A stretch of DNA of 25,790 nucleotides from AC-32 sp963717725 (lineage in GTDB: Bacteria; Actinomycetota; Thermoleophilia; Gaiellales; Gaiellaceae), in contig CAVQWS010000023.1 of the NCBI GenBank assembly GCA_963717725.1, forward strand, positions 1 through 25,790, written 5' to 3'. This document shows positions 13,759 through 20,677 of the stretch, piece after piece. The position numbers and the translations under genes are program-made. Positions within the stretch are counted from its first letter, which is position 1, and each line of letters starts with the position of its first letter. A model generated the notes under the pieces. That model was given only the letters and a program-made list of their open reading frames with translations. It did no database searches and was not told the DNA's origin.

Positions 13759-14151
13759 ATGAGGAACCTAGCGGATCGACTTGACCTCTTCGCCGAGCCC
13801 TGGATGCCGGGCCTCGGCGAGAAGCTGATCGGCGAGGTTGTCGAACTCGACGAGCGCGAGAACGAGTACGGCAGCTACCCGGTCGTCACCGTCCTTACCG
13901 ACGAAGGCGAGGAGCGCTCGTTCCACGCCTTCCGCACGGTTGCAAAGAACGAGCTCGCCAAGCAGCGGCCGCAGGTCGGCGACCGAATCGGGATCGTGTA
14001 CCTCGGCAAGCCGGAGGGCAAGGACTACGAGCTCTACCGGATCAAGGTCGAACGCGGCGAACAGTCGAACTCGATCGACTGGGACAAGCACGCCTCGGAG
14101 CCGTCGGAACCGTCCGAGACGCCGCCGGCGGATGACGGCATCCCGTTCTGA
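13759..14151 (+). CDS. Small protein with SSB-like C-terminal tip
   Basis: A 130-aa protein with a good Shine-Dalgarno (GGAAAGGA). The central part (GEVVELDERENEYGSYPVVT, then ERSFHAFRTVAKNELAKQRP and GDRIGIVYLG) reads like a small beta-barrel or OB-like domain. It is followed by a Ser/Glu/Pro-rich linker and the terminal ADDGIPF. That acidic tip closely resembles the DDDIPF tail by which bacterial SSB proteins recruit replication and repair enzymes. It sits directly upstream of, and overlaps by 20 bp, the Prim-pol/helicase gene, so an accessory role in replication of the element is likely. The fold is inferred, not seen directly. Confidence 0.75.
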   Translation: MRNLADRLDLFAEPWMPGLGEKLIGEVVELDERENEYGSYPVVTVLTDEGEERSFHAFRTVAKNELAKQRPQVGDRIGIVYLGKPEGKDYELYRIKVERGEQSNSIDWDKHASEPSEPSETPPADDGIPF

Positions 14152-16024
14152 GTTCCCCGAGCTCGTTCGCCGCTACGGCTCGCTCGGCTGGGCGCTGATC
14201 CGGCTCGAGGGGAAGGTGCCGAAGGGGTCGGGCTGGCAACAGGCGCAGCCCGACCCCGACCTCGAGCACCTGGCCGGCCTATGGGCCGAGTACGGCAAGC
14301 GCTGGAACGTCGGCGTCGTGCTCGGCCCGAGCAAGGTCGCGGTCGTCGAGTACGACACCGAGGCGGGAGGGCGCAGGCTGCTCGAGCTGTTCGGCGGCAA
14401 GCCGCCGCCGACGCCGACCTGTCGCACCGGCAGCGACCGGCTGCACTTCTACTTCGAGCCGCCGGCCGGGTTCGAGAAGAGCGCGCGCGACGGAATCGAG
14501 CTGCGCCTCGGCGCGCACCAGTGCGTGCTGCCGCCGAGCATCCATCCCGACACCGGCAAGCCGTACCGCTGGCTTGCGGGCCGCGAGCCGTGGTCGGTGC
14601 CGCTCTCGGCGGTGCCTGCGGCCGTGCTCGACTACTTCGGCGAGACGCACCCAAACAGCAACGGCGCGGCCGGGCCGTTGCCCGAGCTGATTCCGATCGG
14701 CAGGATCGACGACACGCTCGCCTCGTTGGCGGGCTCGATGCGCCGGCGCAACGCTTCCGAGGCGGCGATCTACGCGGCACTCGTCGAGACGCTCAAGCGC
14801 TGCGATCCCGGCCACACTCACACCGAGGCCGACTGTAGGCGGATCGCGCGCAGCATCGCGACGAAAGAGCCGGCCGAGCAGCCCGAGCCGTTCGTGCTCG
14901 AGGTCGTGAGCGCGCGCCAGTTGTGCGCGCTTCCCGAGCCGCCCGAAGACGAGCAGCTACTCGGGCCGCTGCTGCTGCGCGGGCAACGGCTCGTGCTCGG
15001 CGCCCATACCGGCGAGGGGAAGACGTCGATGGCGCTGCAGATCGTGCGCGCGCTCACGACGAGTGGCGAGTTTCTCGACTGGCAGGGTGCCGGCGGCCGC
15101 GTGCTCGTGCTCGACGCCGAGCAGGGCTTGCGTACCGTCAAGCGCCGGCTGCGGGAAGTCGGCCTGCACGAATCAGGCGACGTCGACTACGTGCGCGTAC
15201 CCGACGGGCTCGCGCTCGACTCGGACGAACGCCACGTCGCCGAAGTCGAGCAGGCGCTCGAGCGCGGGAACTACACGCTCGTCATCGCCGACCCGCTCTA
15301 CAAGCTCCACACCGGCAACTCGAACGACGAGCGCGAGGCGGTCGACCTGATGCGCCGCTTCGACGGCTGGCGCGAGCGCTTCGGCTTCGCCCTGCTGCTG
15401 CCGGTGCACTGCCGTAAGCCGGTGCCGGGGCAGAAGTTCTCGATCCACGACCTGTTCGGCTCGTCGGCCTACGTGCGCGGCGCCGAAGTCGTGCTCGGCC
15501 TGCGCCGGGTGAGCGACGGCTACGCCAAGCTGCACTTCCTCAAAGACCGCGACGGCGACTTGCCGATCGGTGCCGCCTGGGGCCTGTTCTTCGACCAGGA
15601 GGAGGGATTCCGCCGCGATCCGAACGACGGCGTTGCTCGCGACCTGCGGGAAGAGCTGCTTGAGCTGCTCGGCAGCGGCGAATGGTGGACACAGAACGAG
15701 CTCCGAAGGCGGAAAGACGAGGGTGGCGTCGGCGCCGATCGCGACAAGGTGAAGGCTGAGCTCGAAGCGATGCTCGGCGATGGCCTGGTCGAGTTCACGG
15801 TCGGCCCGGAAGGGCGCCGCAAGGATTCGAAGTGTTGGCGCTTGAAGTGGCGTGAGGCCGTTGACGCCACATACGCCACTTCCCCGAAACCAGGCGCCCA
15901 AGGTGAGGCCGAAGAGAAGAGTGGCGTGGTGGCGTCTCCTAAAGGGGAGACACCACCTGACGCCACTCTTCTTGACACCGAACATGACGCCGCCGAAGTG
16001 GCGTGGAGGGGCGACGCCACTTGA
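14132..16024 (+). CDS. Prim-pol / RepA-type helicase replication protein
   Basis: A 630-aa multidomain replication protein. The N-terminal 180 residues form a bifunctional primase/polymerase domain, with VVEYDTEAGG as the likely acidic metal site and SDRLHFYFEPP and LGAHQCVLPPSIHP further on. A PriCT-like helical linker follows (RIDDTLASLAGSMRRRNASE, about 190-250). The AAA/RecA-like helicase domain has Walker A GAHTGEGKTS near 290 and Walker B LVIADPL near 385. A winged-helix region closes it (GSGEWWTQNELRRRK). The start ATG 14132 overlaps the preceding gene. Such proteins replicate actinobacterial integrative plasmids and satellite elements. The last 60 residues are low-complexity and encoded by paired inverted repeats that may be the origin. 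Confidence 0.9.
   Translation: MTASRSEFPELVRRYGSLGWALIRLEGKVPKGSGWQQAQPDPDLEHLAGLWAEYGKRWNVGVVLGPSKVAVVEYDTEAGGRRLLELFGGKPPPTPTCRTGSDRLHFYFEPPAGFEKSARDGIELRLGAHQCVLPPSIHPDTGKPYRWLAGREPWSVPLSAVPAAVLDYFGETHPNSNGAAGPLPELIPIGRIDDTLASLAGSMRRRNASEAAIYAALVETLKRCDPGHTHTEADCRRIARSIATKEPAEQPEPFVLEVVSARQLCALPEPPEDEQLLGPLLLRGQRLVLGAHTGEGKTSMALQIVRALTTSGEFLDWQGAGGRVLVLDAEQGLRTVKRRLREVGLHESGDVDYVRVPDGLALDSDERHVAEVEQALERGNYTLVIADPLYKLHTGNSNDEREAVDLMRRFDGWRERFGFALLLPVHCRKPVPGQKFSIHDLFGSSAYVRGAEVVLGLRRVSDGYAKLHFLKDRDGDLPIGAAWGLFFDQEEGFRRDPNDGVARDLREELLELLGSGEWWTQNELRRRKDEGGVGADRDKVKAELEAMLGDGLVEFTVGPEGRRKDSKCWRLKWREAVDATYATSPKPGAQGEAEEKSGVVASPKGETPPDATLLDTEHDAAEVAWRGDAT
15846..16021. repeat. AGTGGCGT inverted pairs and long hairpin: origin candidate
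   Basis: Exact copies of AGTGGCGT lie at 15846, 15920 and 15997 on the plus strand. Exact ACGCCACT lies at 15873, 15960 and 16014. Two one-mismatch copies are at 15864 and 15928. They make three facing pairs. The middle pair extends into a hairpin with arms 15917-15939 and 15946-15970, in which 22 of 23 left-arm bases pair, with a 2-nt bulge. The array lies at the 3' end of the replication gene, as iterons often do. Confidence 0.65.
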
Positions 16025-16233
16025 GCGCGGCAGGCCGTCTCGACAACCCCGACGCGGTTCTATCTCGAACCGACCTGCGCGAGCTCGGCTGGCAGCGTCG
16101 CGCGGTCGACGCGCTCTTTCGCGCCTGCCCGACGATCGTGCTGGCCGGCTACTCGAGGCCGGTGATTCTCGTGCGTGACTACCTGGCCGAGCTCGAACGC
16201 TGCACTTACGACGGCCGCAGCCGGGTGCGTTAG
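16021..16233 (+). CDS. Small hypothetical protein, coupled to replication gene
   Basis: A 70-aa protein whose TTG start overlaps the replication-gene stop (TTGA), so it is probably translated by coupling. It reads LSRTDLRELGWQRRAVDALF then RACPTIVLAGYSRPVILVRD, a compact helical protein with an HTH-like first half (LSRTDLRELGWQRRAVDALF) and a final strand-helix resembling the excisionase-type wing. Similar small proteins accompany actinobacterial integrative elements. A DNA-binding role is an inference. It converges with the HNH operon, whose overlapping reading frames on the other strand are discussed there. Confidence 0.65.
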   Translation: MSAAGRLDNPDAVLSRTDLRELGWQRRAVDALFRACPTIVLAGYSRPVILVRDYLAELERCTYDGRSRVR

Positions 16234-16388
16234 CCGGACTTGCAGTCGGCGGCATCGACCGGGCAGCGCGGATCGCGGTACGACCCGCACCAGCAGCGCG
16301 ACCATACGTCGGGGCCCAGGATGTCCGGGTCTATGCGCTGAGCGGCGGCAAGGTTCGCCTTCCTGCGCTTCTGCTCGGCTTTGCTCAC
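16230..16388 (-). CDS. Small Cys-containing hypothetical protein
   Basis: A 52-aa reading frame starting at GTG 16388: VSKAEQKRRKANLAAAQRID, then PDILGPDVWSRCWCGSYRDP and RCPVDAADCKSG. Four Cys residues (RCWCGS, RCPV, DCKS) could bind a metal, and the sequence looks far more protein-like than the overlapping frame that extends the HNH ORF. No clear Shine-Dalgarno is seen. It is likely the third gene of the minus-strand operon (coiled-coil protein, HNH, this). Confidence 0.5.
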   Translation of the reverse strand: MSKAEQKRRKANLAAAQRIDPDILGPDVWSRCWCGSYRDPRCPVDAADCKSG

Positions 16389-16692
16389 TACCGCTCGGCT
16401 CGTGCTTGGTAGAGGGGGATTTCCCCCAAATGCGCGGGGGTGTAACGGGGTCGCTCAGAAAAAGAGACCCCCTCGCATCCGCTCGACGGTGACAGCGAAC
16501 GCAGAGCGTGACGAGATTGTCGAGCACGTCTCGCCCTCCGTCCTTCGCCTTGACGACGTGGTGAACACTCAGCTTCTCGGTCGCGCCGCAGCCGACGCAG
16601 CGGTTGCGGTCGCGCATCCGCACCTGCTGACGAACGGTCTGCCAGCGACTGGTGTTCAGGTCTGGCCGGCTGGCGCCCGAGCGGCTAGGCAC
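16389..16692 (-). CDS. HNH endonuclease (C-terminal limit uncertain)
   Basis: An HNH nuclease domain: RWQTVRQQVRMRDRNRCVGC followed by GATEKLSVHHVVKAKDGGRD and NLVTLCVRCHRRADARG. The paired CVGC and CVRC Cys residues form the structural zinc site and VHHVV the catalytic His pair. GTG 16692 is the start used. The frame stays open to a stop at 16060, but the part below about 16388 is Arg/Pro-rich and overlaps two better ORFs, so I end the confident region there. The frame continues beyond the end given, so the true stop may be 16060 or the 3' end may be damaged. HNH genes are common in phages and their satellites, often next to packaging genes; none is visible here. Confidence 0.75.
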
Positions 16693-16695
16693 GCT

Positions 16696-17097
16696 CTACC
16701 GGCTGTGAACGGCAGCGACGCCTATCTGGTGAACGACGGGCTCGCCGGCTTCGATCCATTCCTGGAACTCCAAGCGGGGCTCGCGGATCTCGAAGCGCAT
16801 GCGCTCGAGGTCGGCAGCCTCCTTGTAGACCATGTACGCGCGGTCGCGGCTGATTGGGCCCGAAGCGATCGCGGCCTGTTTGGCCTCGCCGGCGGCCCGC
16901 TGAACCTGTTCGCGCTCGCGCTCTCGGCGGCGCTCGAGGTACTCGAAGTAGGCGCGCTGGCGTTCGTTGTGGGCGATGGTGTCGGCTTCTCGGCGGTCGG
17001 CGTCGGCGAACGCTGAGCGCGCCTCAGGGATGGTGGCATCGCCGCTGGCGTTGGCGACGATCCACCGCAGCTCTCGAACGGTGAGTTCGGTGTTCAT
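16696..17097 (-). CDS. Charged helical hypothetical protein
   Basis: A 133-aa protein starting at ATG 17097 with GGAG 5 bases upstream. It begins MNTELTVRELRWIVANASGD and then becomes strongly helical and charged (AFADADRREADTIAHNERQR, YLERRREREREQVQRAAGEA), a likely coiled coil over residues 25-90. It then ends with FEIREPRLEFQEWIEAGEPV. I do not recognise the family. The stop is 3 bp from the HNH start, so both belong to one operon, and a promoter candidate lies about 70 bp upstream. Confidence 0.6.
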   Translation of the reverse strand: MNTELTVRELRWIVANASGDATIPEARSAFADADRREADTIAHNERQRAYFEYLERRREREREQVQRAAGEAKQAAIASGPISRDRAYMVYKEAADLERMRFEIREPRLEFQEWIEAGEPVVHQIGVAAVHSR

Positions 17098-17170
17098 GGC
17101 TCCGGTGAGCACCGCGGGAATAGGACTGCTGTAGATATGCAAGCCACAATAGCGTGTACGAAAGACGACA

Positions 17171-17200
17171 AGAATATGAGACTCTTGCGCGACTTTGCAA
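17171..17200 (-). promoter_or_regulatory. Promoter candidate for the minus-strand HNH operon
   Basis: On the minus strand a -35 TTGCAA (17195-17200) and a -10 TATTCT (17171-17176) are separated by 18 bp. They lie in a locally AT-rich stretch (17110-17205) 74 bp before the ATG at 17097. This 154-bp gap between genes holds nothing else I can name. Confidence 0.45.
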
Positions 17201-17251
17201 TACCCTGGCCGCCGGGAGTCCGGCTGGCCGCCTAGCCGGGGACTGTTCCCC

Positions 17252-17422
17252 TTAGCTGCCGAACTCGCGGTCAGCGCACGTCGTGCAGAAGAAGACGAGC
17301 TCGGCCGGTTCGTAAAGATCCTCGCCGCCCAAGTAGGCGCGCCAGCGCTCGTTGTCGGTCGACAACCAGATGGCGCCACACTCGGCGCAGGTCGGGATTC
17401 GCGTCACGCTCTCGGCGCTCAA
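17252..17422 (-). CDS. Small zinc-ribbon protein, copy 1
   Basis: A 56-aa protein starting at TTG 17422: MSAESVTRIPTCAECGAIWL (first residue by initiator Met), NERWRAYLGGEDLYEPAELV and FFCTTCADREFGS. The CAEC and CTTC pairs form a four-Cys zinc ribbon. The start is supported by alignment with its paralogue at 20470-20643, which begins at the equivalent residue with GTG. Role unknown. A 6-bp stem (CCGGCT / AGCCGG, 17220-17239) after the stop may terminate transcription. Confidence 0.7.
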   Translation of the reverse strand: MSAESVTRIPTCAECGAIWLSTDNERWRAYLGGEDLYEPAELVFFCTTCADREFGS

Positions 17423-17427
17423 GCGCG

Positions 17428-18285
17428 CTAGCTCTCGCAGCCGACCCCGTCGTGATTACCGTCAAAGTGATGCGGATCGGGGTCGGCAACGTCCCACCGA
17501 ACCGTGAAGTTGCGATACGGAACATCGGGGCAGTTGAGGTCAGGGGGCGGCGGGGGGATGCAAACGGTCGGGTACGAATCGGCACACGTTCCCGGCGGCG
17601 GGGGAGGCGGAGGTACGGGCGGAGGCGGCGGTCCTGGTGGCGGTGGTGGCGGGGGGCCGGCAATAGTCGCGCAGTTCACCGCATTGAACGTGAGCACCGG
17701 GTGGAGCTCGATCCCGTTCGGCGCGACGCCGCTCTGGCCGTGTCGGTAATCAAAGAAGCCGACGCCTGTGACTGTGCCGCTGCCGGTCAACTTGGTGAAA
17801 CCTGAGCGCGACTGCATGCCGCAGACACGGTCGAAGGTCGCGCGTGCCCGATGGATCCGCGCAGCTGCCACACCGTGAGCCGTGCACGCCAGCGATGGGA
17901 ACTCCGCGATCATCGTCCGGCCGGTAGTCGGACTTGCGATCACTAGGTGCACGTCGCCGTCAGCCTCGATCTTGGCGGAGACAAAGCGCGCCCGGACCTT
18001 GAAGGTCGTGCGCTCGATCCCGGCTAGCCGCGTCACAGGGATGTGGGCCGGCGCGCGCTGCCGTATCAGCGTGTCGATCGTCGAGGGGCGAGCCACGAGT
18101 CTGACGCGCTTCGCAGCCGGATCGGTCATCGTCTTCACCGCCCAGCGCTGCACGCCGCACAGGCTCGTCGAGACGGCCATCGGCTGCGCAGAGCTTGCTG
18201 CCGGCGCTGCGACCCGCGCACCCACGGCGGCGCTCAACGCCAGGAGCGCAAGAACAATGACTCGAGTTTTGGGGCGAACGTGCAC
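17428..18285 (-). CDS. Secreted protein with C-terminal Excalibur domain
   Basis: A 285-aa exported protein. The signal peptide is RVIVLALLALSAAVGARVAA, with an AxA-like site near SSAQPMA. The middle domain (about 40-195) includes ARATFDRVCGMQSRSGF and VTGVGFFDYRHGQSGVAPNG, a pattern I know from actinobacterial secreted proteins of unknown function. A long poly-proline linker follows. The C-terminal Excalibur domain contains NCPDVPYRNF and DPHHFDGNHDGVGCES, a calcium-binding DxDxDGxxCE-type motif. I chose GTG 18285 (MHVRPKTRV) because the signal peptide follows directly; TTG 18321 would add 12 residues. It ends 6 bp before the zinc-ribbon start, so the two are probably co-transcribed. Probable cell-surface cargo of the element. 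Confidence 0.8.
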   Translation of the reverse strand: MHVRPKTRVIVLALLALSAAVGARVAAPAASSAQPMAVSTSLCGVQRWAVKTMTDPAAKRVRLVARPSTIDTLIRQRAPAHIPVTRLAGIERTTFKVRARFVSAKIEADGDVHLVIASPTTGRTMIAEFPSLACTAHGVAAARIHRARATFDRVCGMQSRSGFTKLTGSGTVTGVGFFDYRHGQSGVAPNGIELHPVLTFNAVNCATIAGPPPPPPPGPPPPPVPPPPPPPGTCADSYPTVCIPPPPPDLNCPDVPYRNFTVRWDVADPDPHHFDGNHDGVGCES

Positions 18286-18913
18286 GTCACCGACGATCGC
18301 AGTCCGATCGATAGTCGTCAATAAGCCGAATGGGTCTAGATCGCGCCGCGCCTCAGTACGCGGATGTCAGATGACCCGTGTGAGTCAGGACACCCGTGGC
18401 TTGCTTACGTCTTAGGGAATGGGCCAGGCGCTCGGGGGTCTCCCCGAATGGGGTCGATGCGCGGGGTCGCCTGGGAGCGTTTGGCCCCTCTGCGTTATCG
18501 TCCGGCCCCGGAGAGAGTCACGTCGACCTCGCAGGGCGGCCCACGGACGGTCTCTCGCTCGCTCACGTAAACGACGGGGAAGATTGCGCGTTTTGACACG
18601 TTTTCTCTGTTAGGGTCGTTGGGCGGGCAGTGAAAGAGCCCGTGGACGTCGGCGAGGGCTAGCGGAAAGACGTCCTCGCGAGGCTCCTCTCTTTCAAGCA
18701 CCTGGGGGGACCCTTGCCGGTCGGCGTTCGCCCTGGCGGGGGGCGAGTCGAAGGGAGGGGTTCACGAGGATGCGGAGCGCCGTACCGGACACGGTCCGGG
18801 CGAGGCTCCCAGTTGATGCGGCTGTGGACGCTCAAGAGGACGTCCCTTCGCCGTGACAACAAGCACTGACCAGATCGCGGTCACCAGGCTGCGGCTAAAC
18901 GATCGGAGAATCC
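18286..18913. other. Long structured intergenic region
   Basis: No convincing gene lies in these 628 bp. It holds several nested inverted repeats: GGGCCA/TGGCCC (18421, 18482) enclosing CGCTC/GAGCG and TCGGGG/CCCCGA; GAAAGAG/CTCTTTC (18632, 18689) enclosing GGACGTC/GACGTCC (18644, 18669); and CCGGAC/GTCCGG (18785, 18794). A TTGACA lies at 18593-18598 but the nearest -10-like TAGGGT is only 12 bp away. The region could be a long structured leader of the collagen-like gene. Confidence 0.45.
18420..18447 (+). repeat. Possible divergent E repeat (copy 10)
   Basis: TGGGCCAGGCGCTCGGGG then GTCT then CCCCGA follows the E layout (TGGGCCAG block, then a TCGGG / CCCGA stem) but has a different, shorter loop without ATG. 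It may also be part of a larger local RNA fold, so kinship is uncertain. Confidence 0.4.
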
Positions 18914-19429
18914 ATGAAGAGCGTCATCACCGCGATCATCATCGCGGCGGTCATCTCGGGCTCGGCCGGCGCGGCCAGTCTGCTGATTGACGGGCACAAG
19001 CTCAAGAACCACTCGGTCCCCGCGACCAAGCTCACCGCGAGCGCCGTGCAGTCGCTCCGCGGCCAGCGCGGCCCGCAGGGCATCCAGGGCATCCAGGGCC
19101 TGCAGGGCATCCAGGGCCTGCAAGGGGCGCAAGGAGCCCAGGGGGCGGCCGGGCCCCCCGGCCTCTCCGGCTGGGTGAACGGCAGCGGCACGCCGGTCTC
19201 GGTCGCAGCCGGTGTGCAGGGGACGGCGATCAGCCTTTGCCCGCTGGGGAAGCAGCCGCTCGCCGTCGGCTACTTCGGCACGGCGACGCCCTCCGCGCTG
19301 CGCACGGTGGCCGTCTCGCTCTGGATCGACGACGCGACCGGCGCGCCCGGCTACGCGGTCACGGTGGCGAACACCGGCGGTACCGCCGAGACCCTCCATG
19401 TCCAGCTGCGCTGCGCCAGCGTTTCCTGA
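18914..19429 (+). CDS. Secreted collagen-like repeat protein
   Basis: A 171-aa exported protein. The signal peptide is MKSVITAIIIAAVISGSAGA, then a conserved-looking GHKLKNHSVPATKLTASAV segment that is common in actinobacterial secreted proteins. About 14 Gly-X-Y triplets (GQRGPQGIQGIQGLQGIQGL and on to GPPGLSG, residues about 50-93) form a collagen-like stalk. A C-terminal globular domain (TPVSVAAGVQGTAISLCPLG to HVQLRCASVS) has two Cys that could pair. GGAG precedes the ATG. A strong intrinsic terminator follows the stop. It is probably a surface or adhesive protein. Confidence 0.8.
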   Translation: MKSVITAIIIAAVISGSAGAASLLIDGHKLKNHSVPATKLTASAVQSLRGQRGPQGIQGIQGLQGIQGLQGAQGAQGAAGPPGLSGWVNGSGTPVSVAAGVQGTAISLCPLGKQPLAVGYFGTATPSALRTVAVSLWIDDATGAPGYAVTVANTGGTAETLHVQLRCASVS

Positions 19430-19449
19430 TAGCTCAACAGAGCAAACAG

Positions 19450-19476
19450 AAGGGGCCGGGAAACCGGCCCTTTTTG
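19450..19476 (+). terminator. Intrinsic terminator of the collagen-like gene
   Basis: GGGCCGG, loop GAAA, CCGGCCC, followed by TTTTTG: a textbook rho-independent terminator 20 bp after the stop codon, and the clearest one in the window. Confidence 0.92.
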
Positions 19477-19581
19477 TTTATCTGCGGTGCTTGATGAATG
19501 GCCTATCGAACGACTGAGCGAGCCCCGGGGCTAGCTCACGCAGCCGACCCGGTCCTTGGGTTGGGGTTTATGTGCGGCGCG

Positions 19582-19745
19582 CTAGGCCCGCCGACTCAGG
19601 GGAGCGCGTATAGGGGACTTCGGCGCCGGTACCGGCACGAACGCCGGAGGCTCGTAATCATCGTCACGATGGTCGCACCAGCGGGCCTGGAGGTCACGGC
19701 CCTGTTTGCGGTAGGCCCGGTCCGCAAGTGTCAGGCCAGGAAAAT
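19582..19745 (-). pseudogene. Possible gene fragment
   Basis: The minus-strand frame ending at the TAG at 19582-19584 reads LTLADRAYRKQGRDLQARWC then DHRDDDYEPPAFVPVPAPK and SPIRAPLSRRA. It looks like the C-terminal end of a real protein. There is no ATG, GTG or TTG start in frame upstream, so it is a fragment or an artefact of composition. The surrounding 19480-19800 stretch shows no other gene I can support. Confidence 0.3.
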
Positions 19746-19800
19746 CTGACGCGCGGCCTCTCGTTGGGGTCGGCCAAGCGAGAGGCTGCGCGCCGGGCTC

Positions 19801-20355
19801 TTACGTCAGAGCCGTGCAGATGGCGGCTGTACTAGTCGCGTAGGTGCCGTTCATCGAAACGATGTCGCTGGGTGCAAACGCCGTCCCCGGAATGCCCGTG
19901 TCGTCGACGAAGACGATCGTCGCGTCGGCCACGAGTTGCCCTGAGCCGGGAGGTGCGGTGCCGGTGATGCTGGTCCCGTTGACGCCGGTGATCTTCACGA
20001 TCGCGGGAGCGCCAACCGAGATGCCCTCGGGGTAGACCGCCTGCGAGGATCCATTCAAGGGCTCGGTGACCGAGTTGCCGCTGGCGGGCGCGCTATAGGT
20101 GATGCTGCCGTTGGTGATCGTGTCCACCTCGTGGGCCGGGGCTCCGGCGTTGGCCGGGAACAGCGTCCCCGTCAGCCTGCCGCTGACCGTGTCAAGCACC
20201 GTCGTCCCACATTGATCCGACAAGTAGGCATCCGGGAACGTGACGCCACTCAGCGTGACTTCCTCGTGGATCGGGCCGCTTGCGCCCGCAGCTGGAACCA
20301 GGACCGCCGCAACCACTGCTACCAGACCGGCTGTGAAGCAGAACCTGCCTCGCAT
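19801..20355 (-). CDS. Secreted hypothetical protein
   Basis: A 184-aa exported protein with a signal peptide (MRGRFCFTAGLVAVVAAVLV then PAAGASG). The mature part is Thr/Ser/Gly/Val-rich and probably all-beta (SGVTFPDAYLSDQCGTTVLD, VSGRLTGTLFPANAG, GSITYSAPASGNSVTEPLNG), with two Cys, one near each end, possibly disulphide-bonded. ATG 20355 is supported by GGAGGGAGAAGC just upstream; the in-frame ATG at 20385 lacks this. I do not recognise the family. It is one of three secreted proteins carried by the element. Confidence 0.75.
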   Translation of the reverse strand: MRGRFCFTAGLVAVVAAVLVPAAGASGPIHEEVTLSGVTFPDAYLSDQCGTTVLDTVSGRLTGTLFPANAGAPAHEVDTITNGSITYSAPASGNSVTEPLNGSSQAVYPEGISVGAPAIVKITGVNGTSITGTAPPGSGQLVADATIVFVDDTGIPGTAFAPSDIVSMNGTYATSTAAICTALT

Positions 20356-20469
20356 TTGCTTCTCCCTCCTATTACCGCAGTGCAAATGCCTGCCGCCTTG
20401 CGGCGATGGTCTCCCAGCTCCGCTCTTATGTCAACTACATGCGCCGTCTCGCACCTGATCCCAGGTGTG

Positions 20470-20643
20470 TCAGCTGATGTCGTCGCCGAACTCGCGCTCG
20501 GCGCAGGTCGAGCAGTAGAAGATGAGCTTCTCCTCCGGCCCGTCATCGATCCAGTACGCCCGCCAGCGATCCCGGTCGTCGGCAAGCCAGACCTGCTGGC
20601 ACTCAGCGCACTGCGGAATCAGCGTGACGGGCTCGACGCTCAC
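20470..20643 (-). CDS. Small zinc-ribbon protein, copy 2
   Basis: A 57-aa protein starting at GTG 20643: MSVEPVTLIPQCAECQQVWL, DDRDRWRAYWIDDGPEEKLI and FYCSTCAEREFGDDIS. It is a clear paralogue of the protein at 17252-17422: both share IPxCAEC, a DRWRAY-like core, F-x-C-x-T-C and AxREFG. The four Cys should bind zinc. It has diverged by about half its residues, so this is not a recent duplication. The two copies bracket the secreted-protein part of the element. Function unknown. Confidence 0.7.
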   Translation of the reverse strand: MSVEPVTLIPQCAECQQVWLADDRDRWRAYWIDDGPEEKLIFYCSTCAEREFGDDIS

Positions 20644-20677
20644 GCGCGGAGTGTAGGAGTCAGCGGACAGATCGCGG

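Noticed and set aside
15173..16255. A 360-codon minus-strand frame opposite the Prim-pol gene
   Set aside because: It is antisense to the helicase domain, has no motif, and has low-complexity Arg/Ser composition. The plus-strand gene has Walker motifs and a clear domain order.
18419..18560. A c-di-AMP (ydaO) riboswitch
   Set aside because: Only a short 3'-like segment resembles the consensus. I could not place the conserved 5' blocks or the overall pairing, so it is not listed as a feature.
18364..18613. Several overlapping plus-strand frames of 64-68 codons
   Set aside because: They overlap one another in a region full of nested stems, have no Shine-Dalgarno and no protein-like pattern.
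19498..19749. An 83-codon plus-strand frame after the collagen-like gene
   Set aside because: No RBS and an Arg/Gly-biased composition; the opposite strand gives a more protein-like fragment, which itself is only weakly supported.
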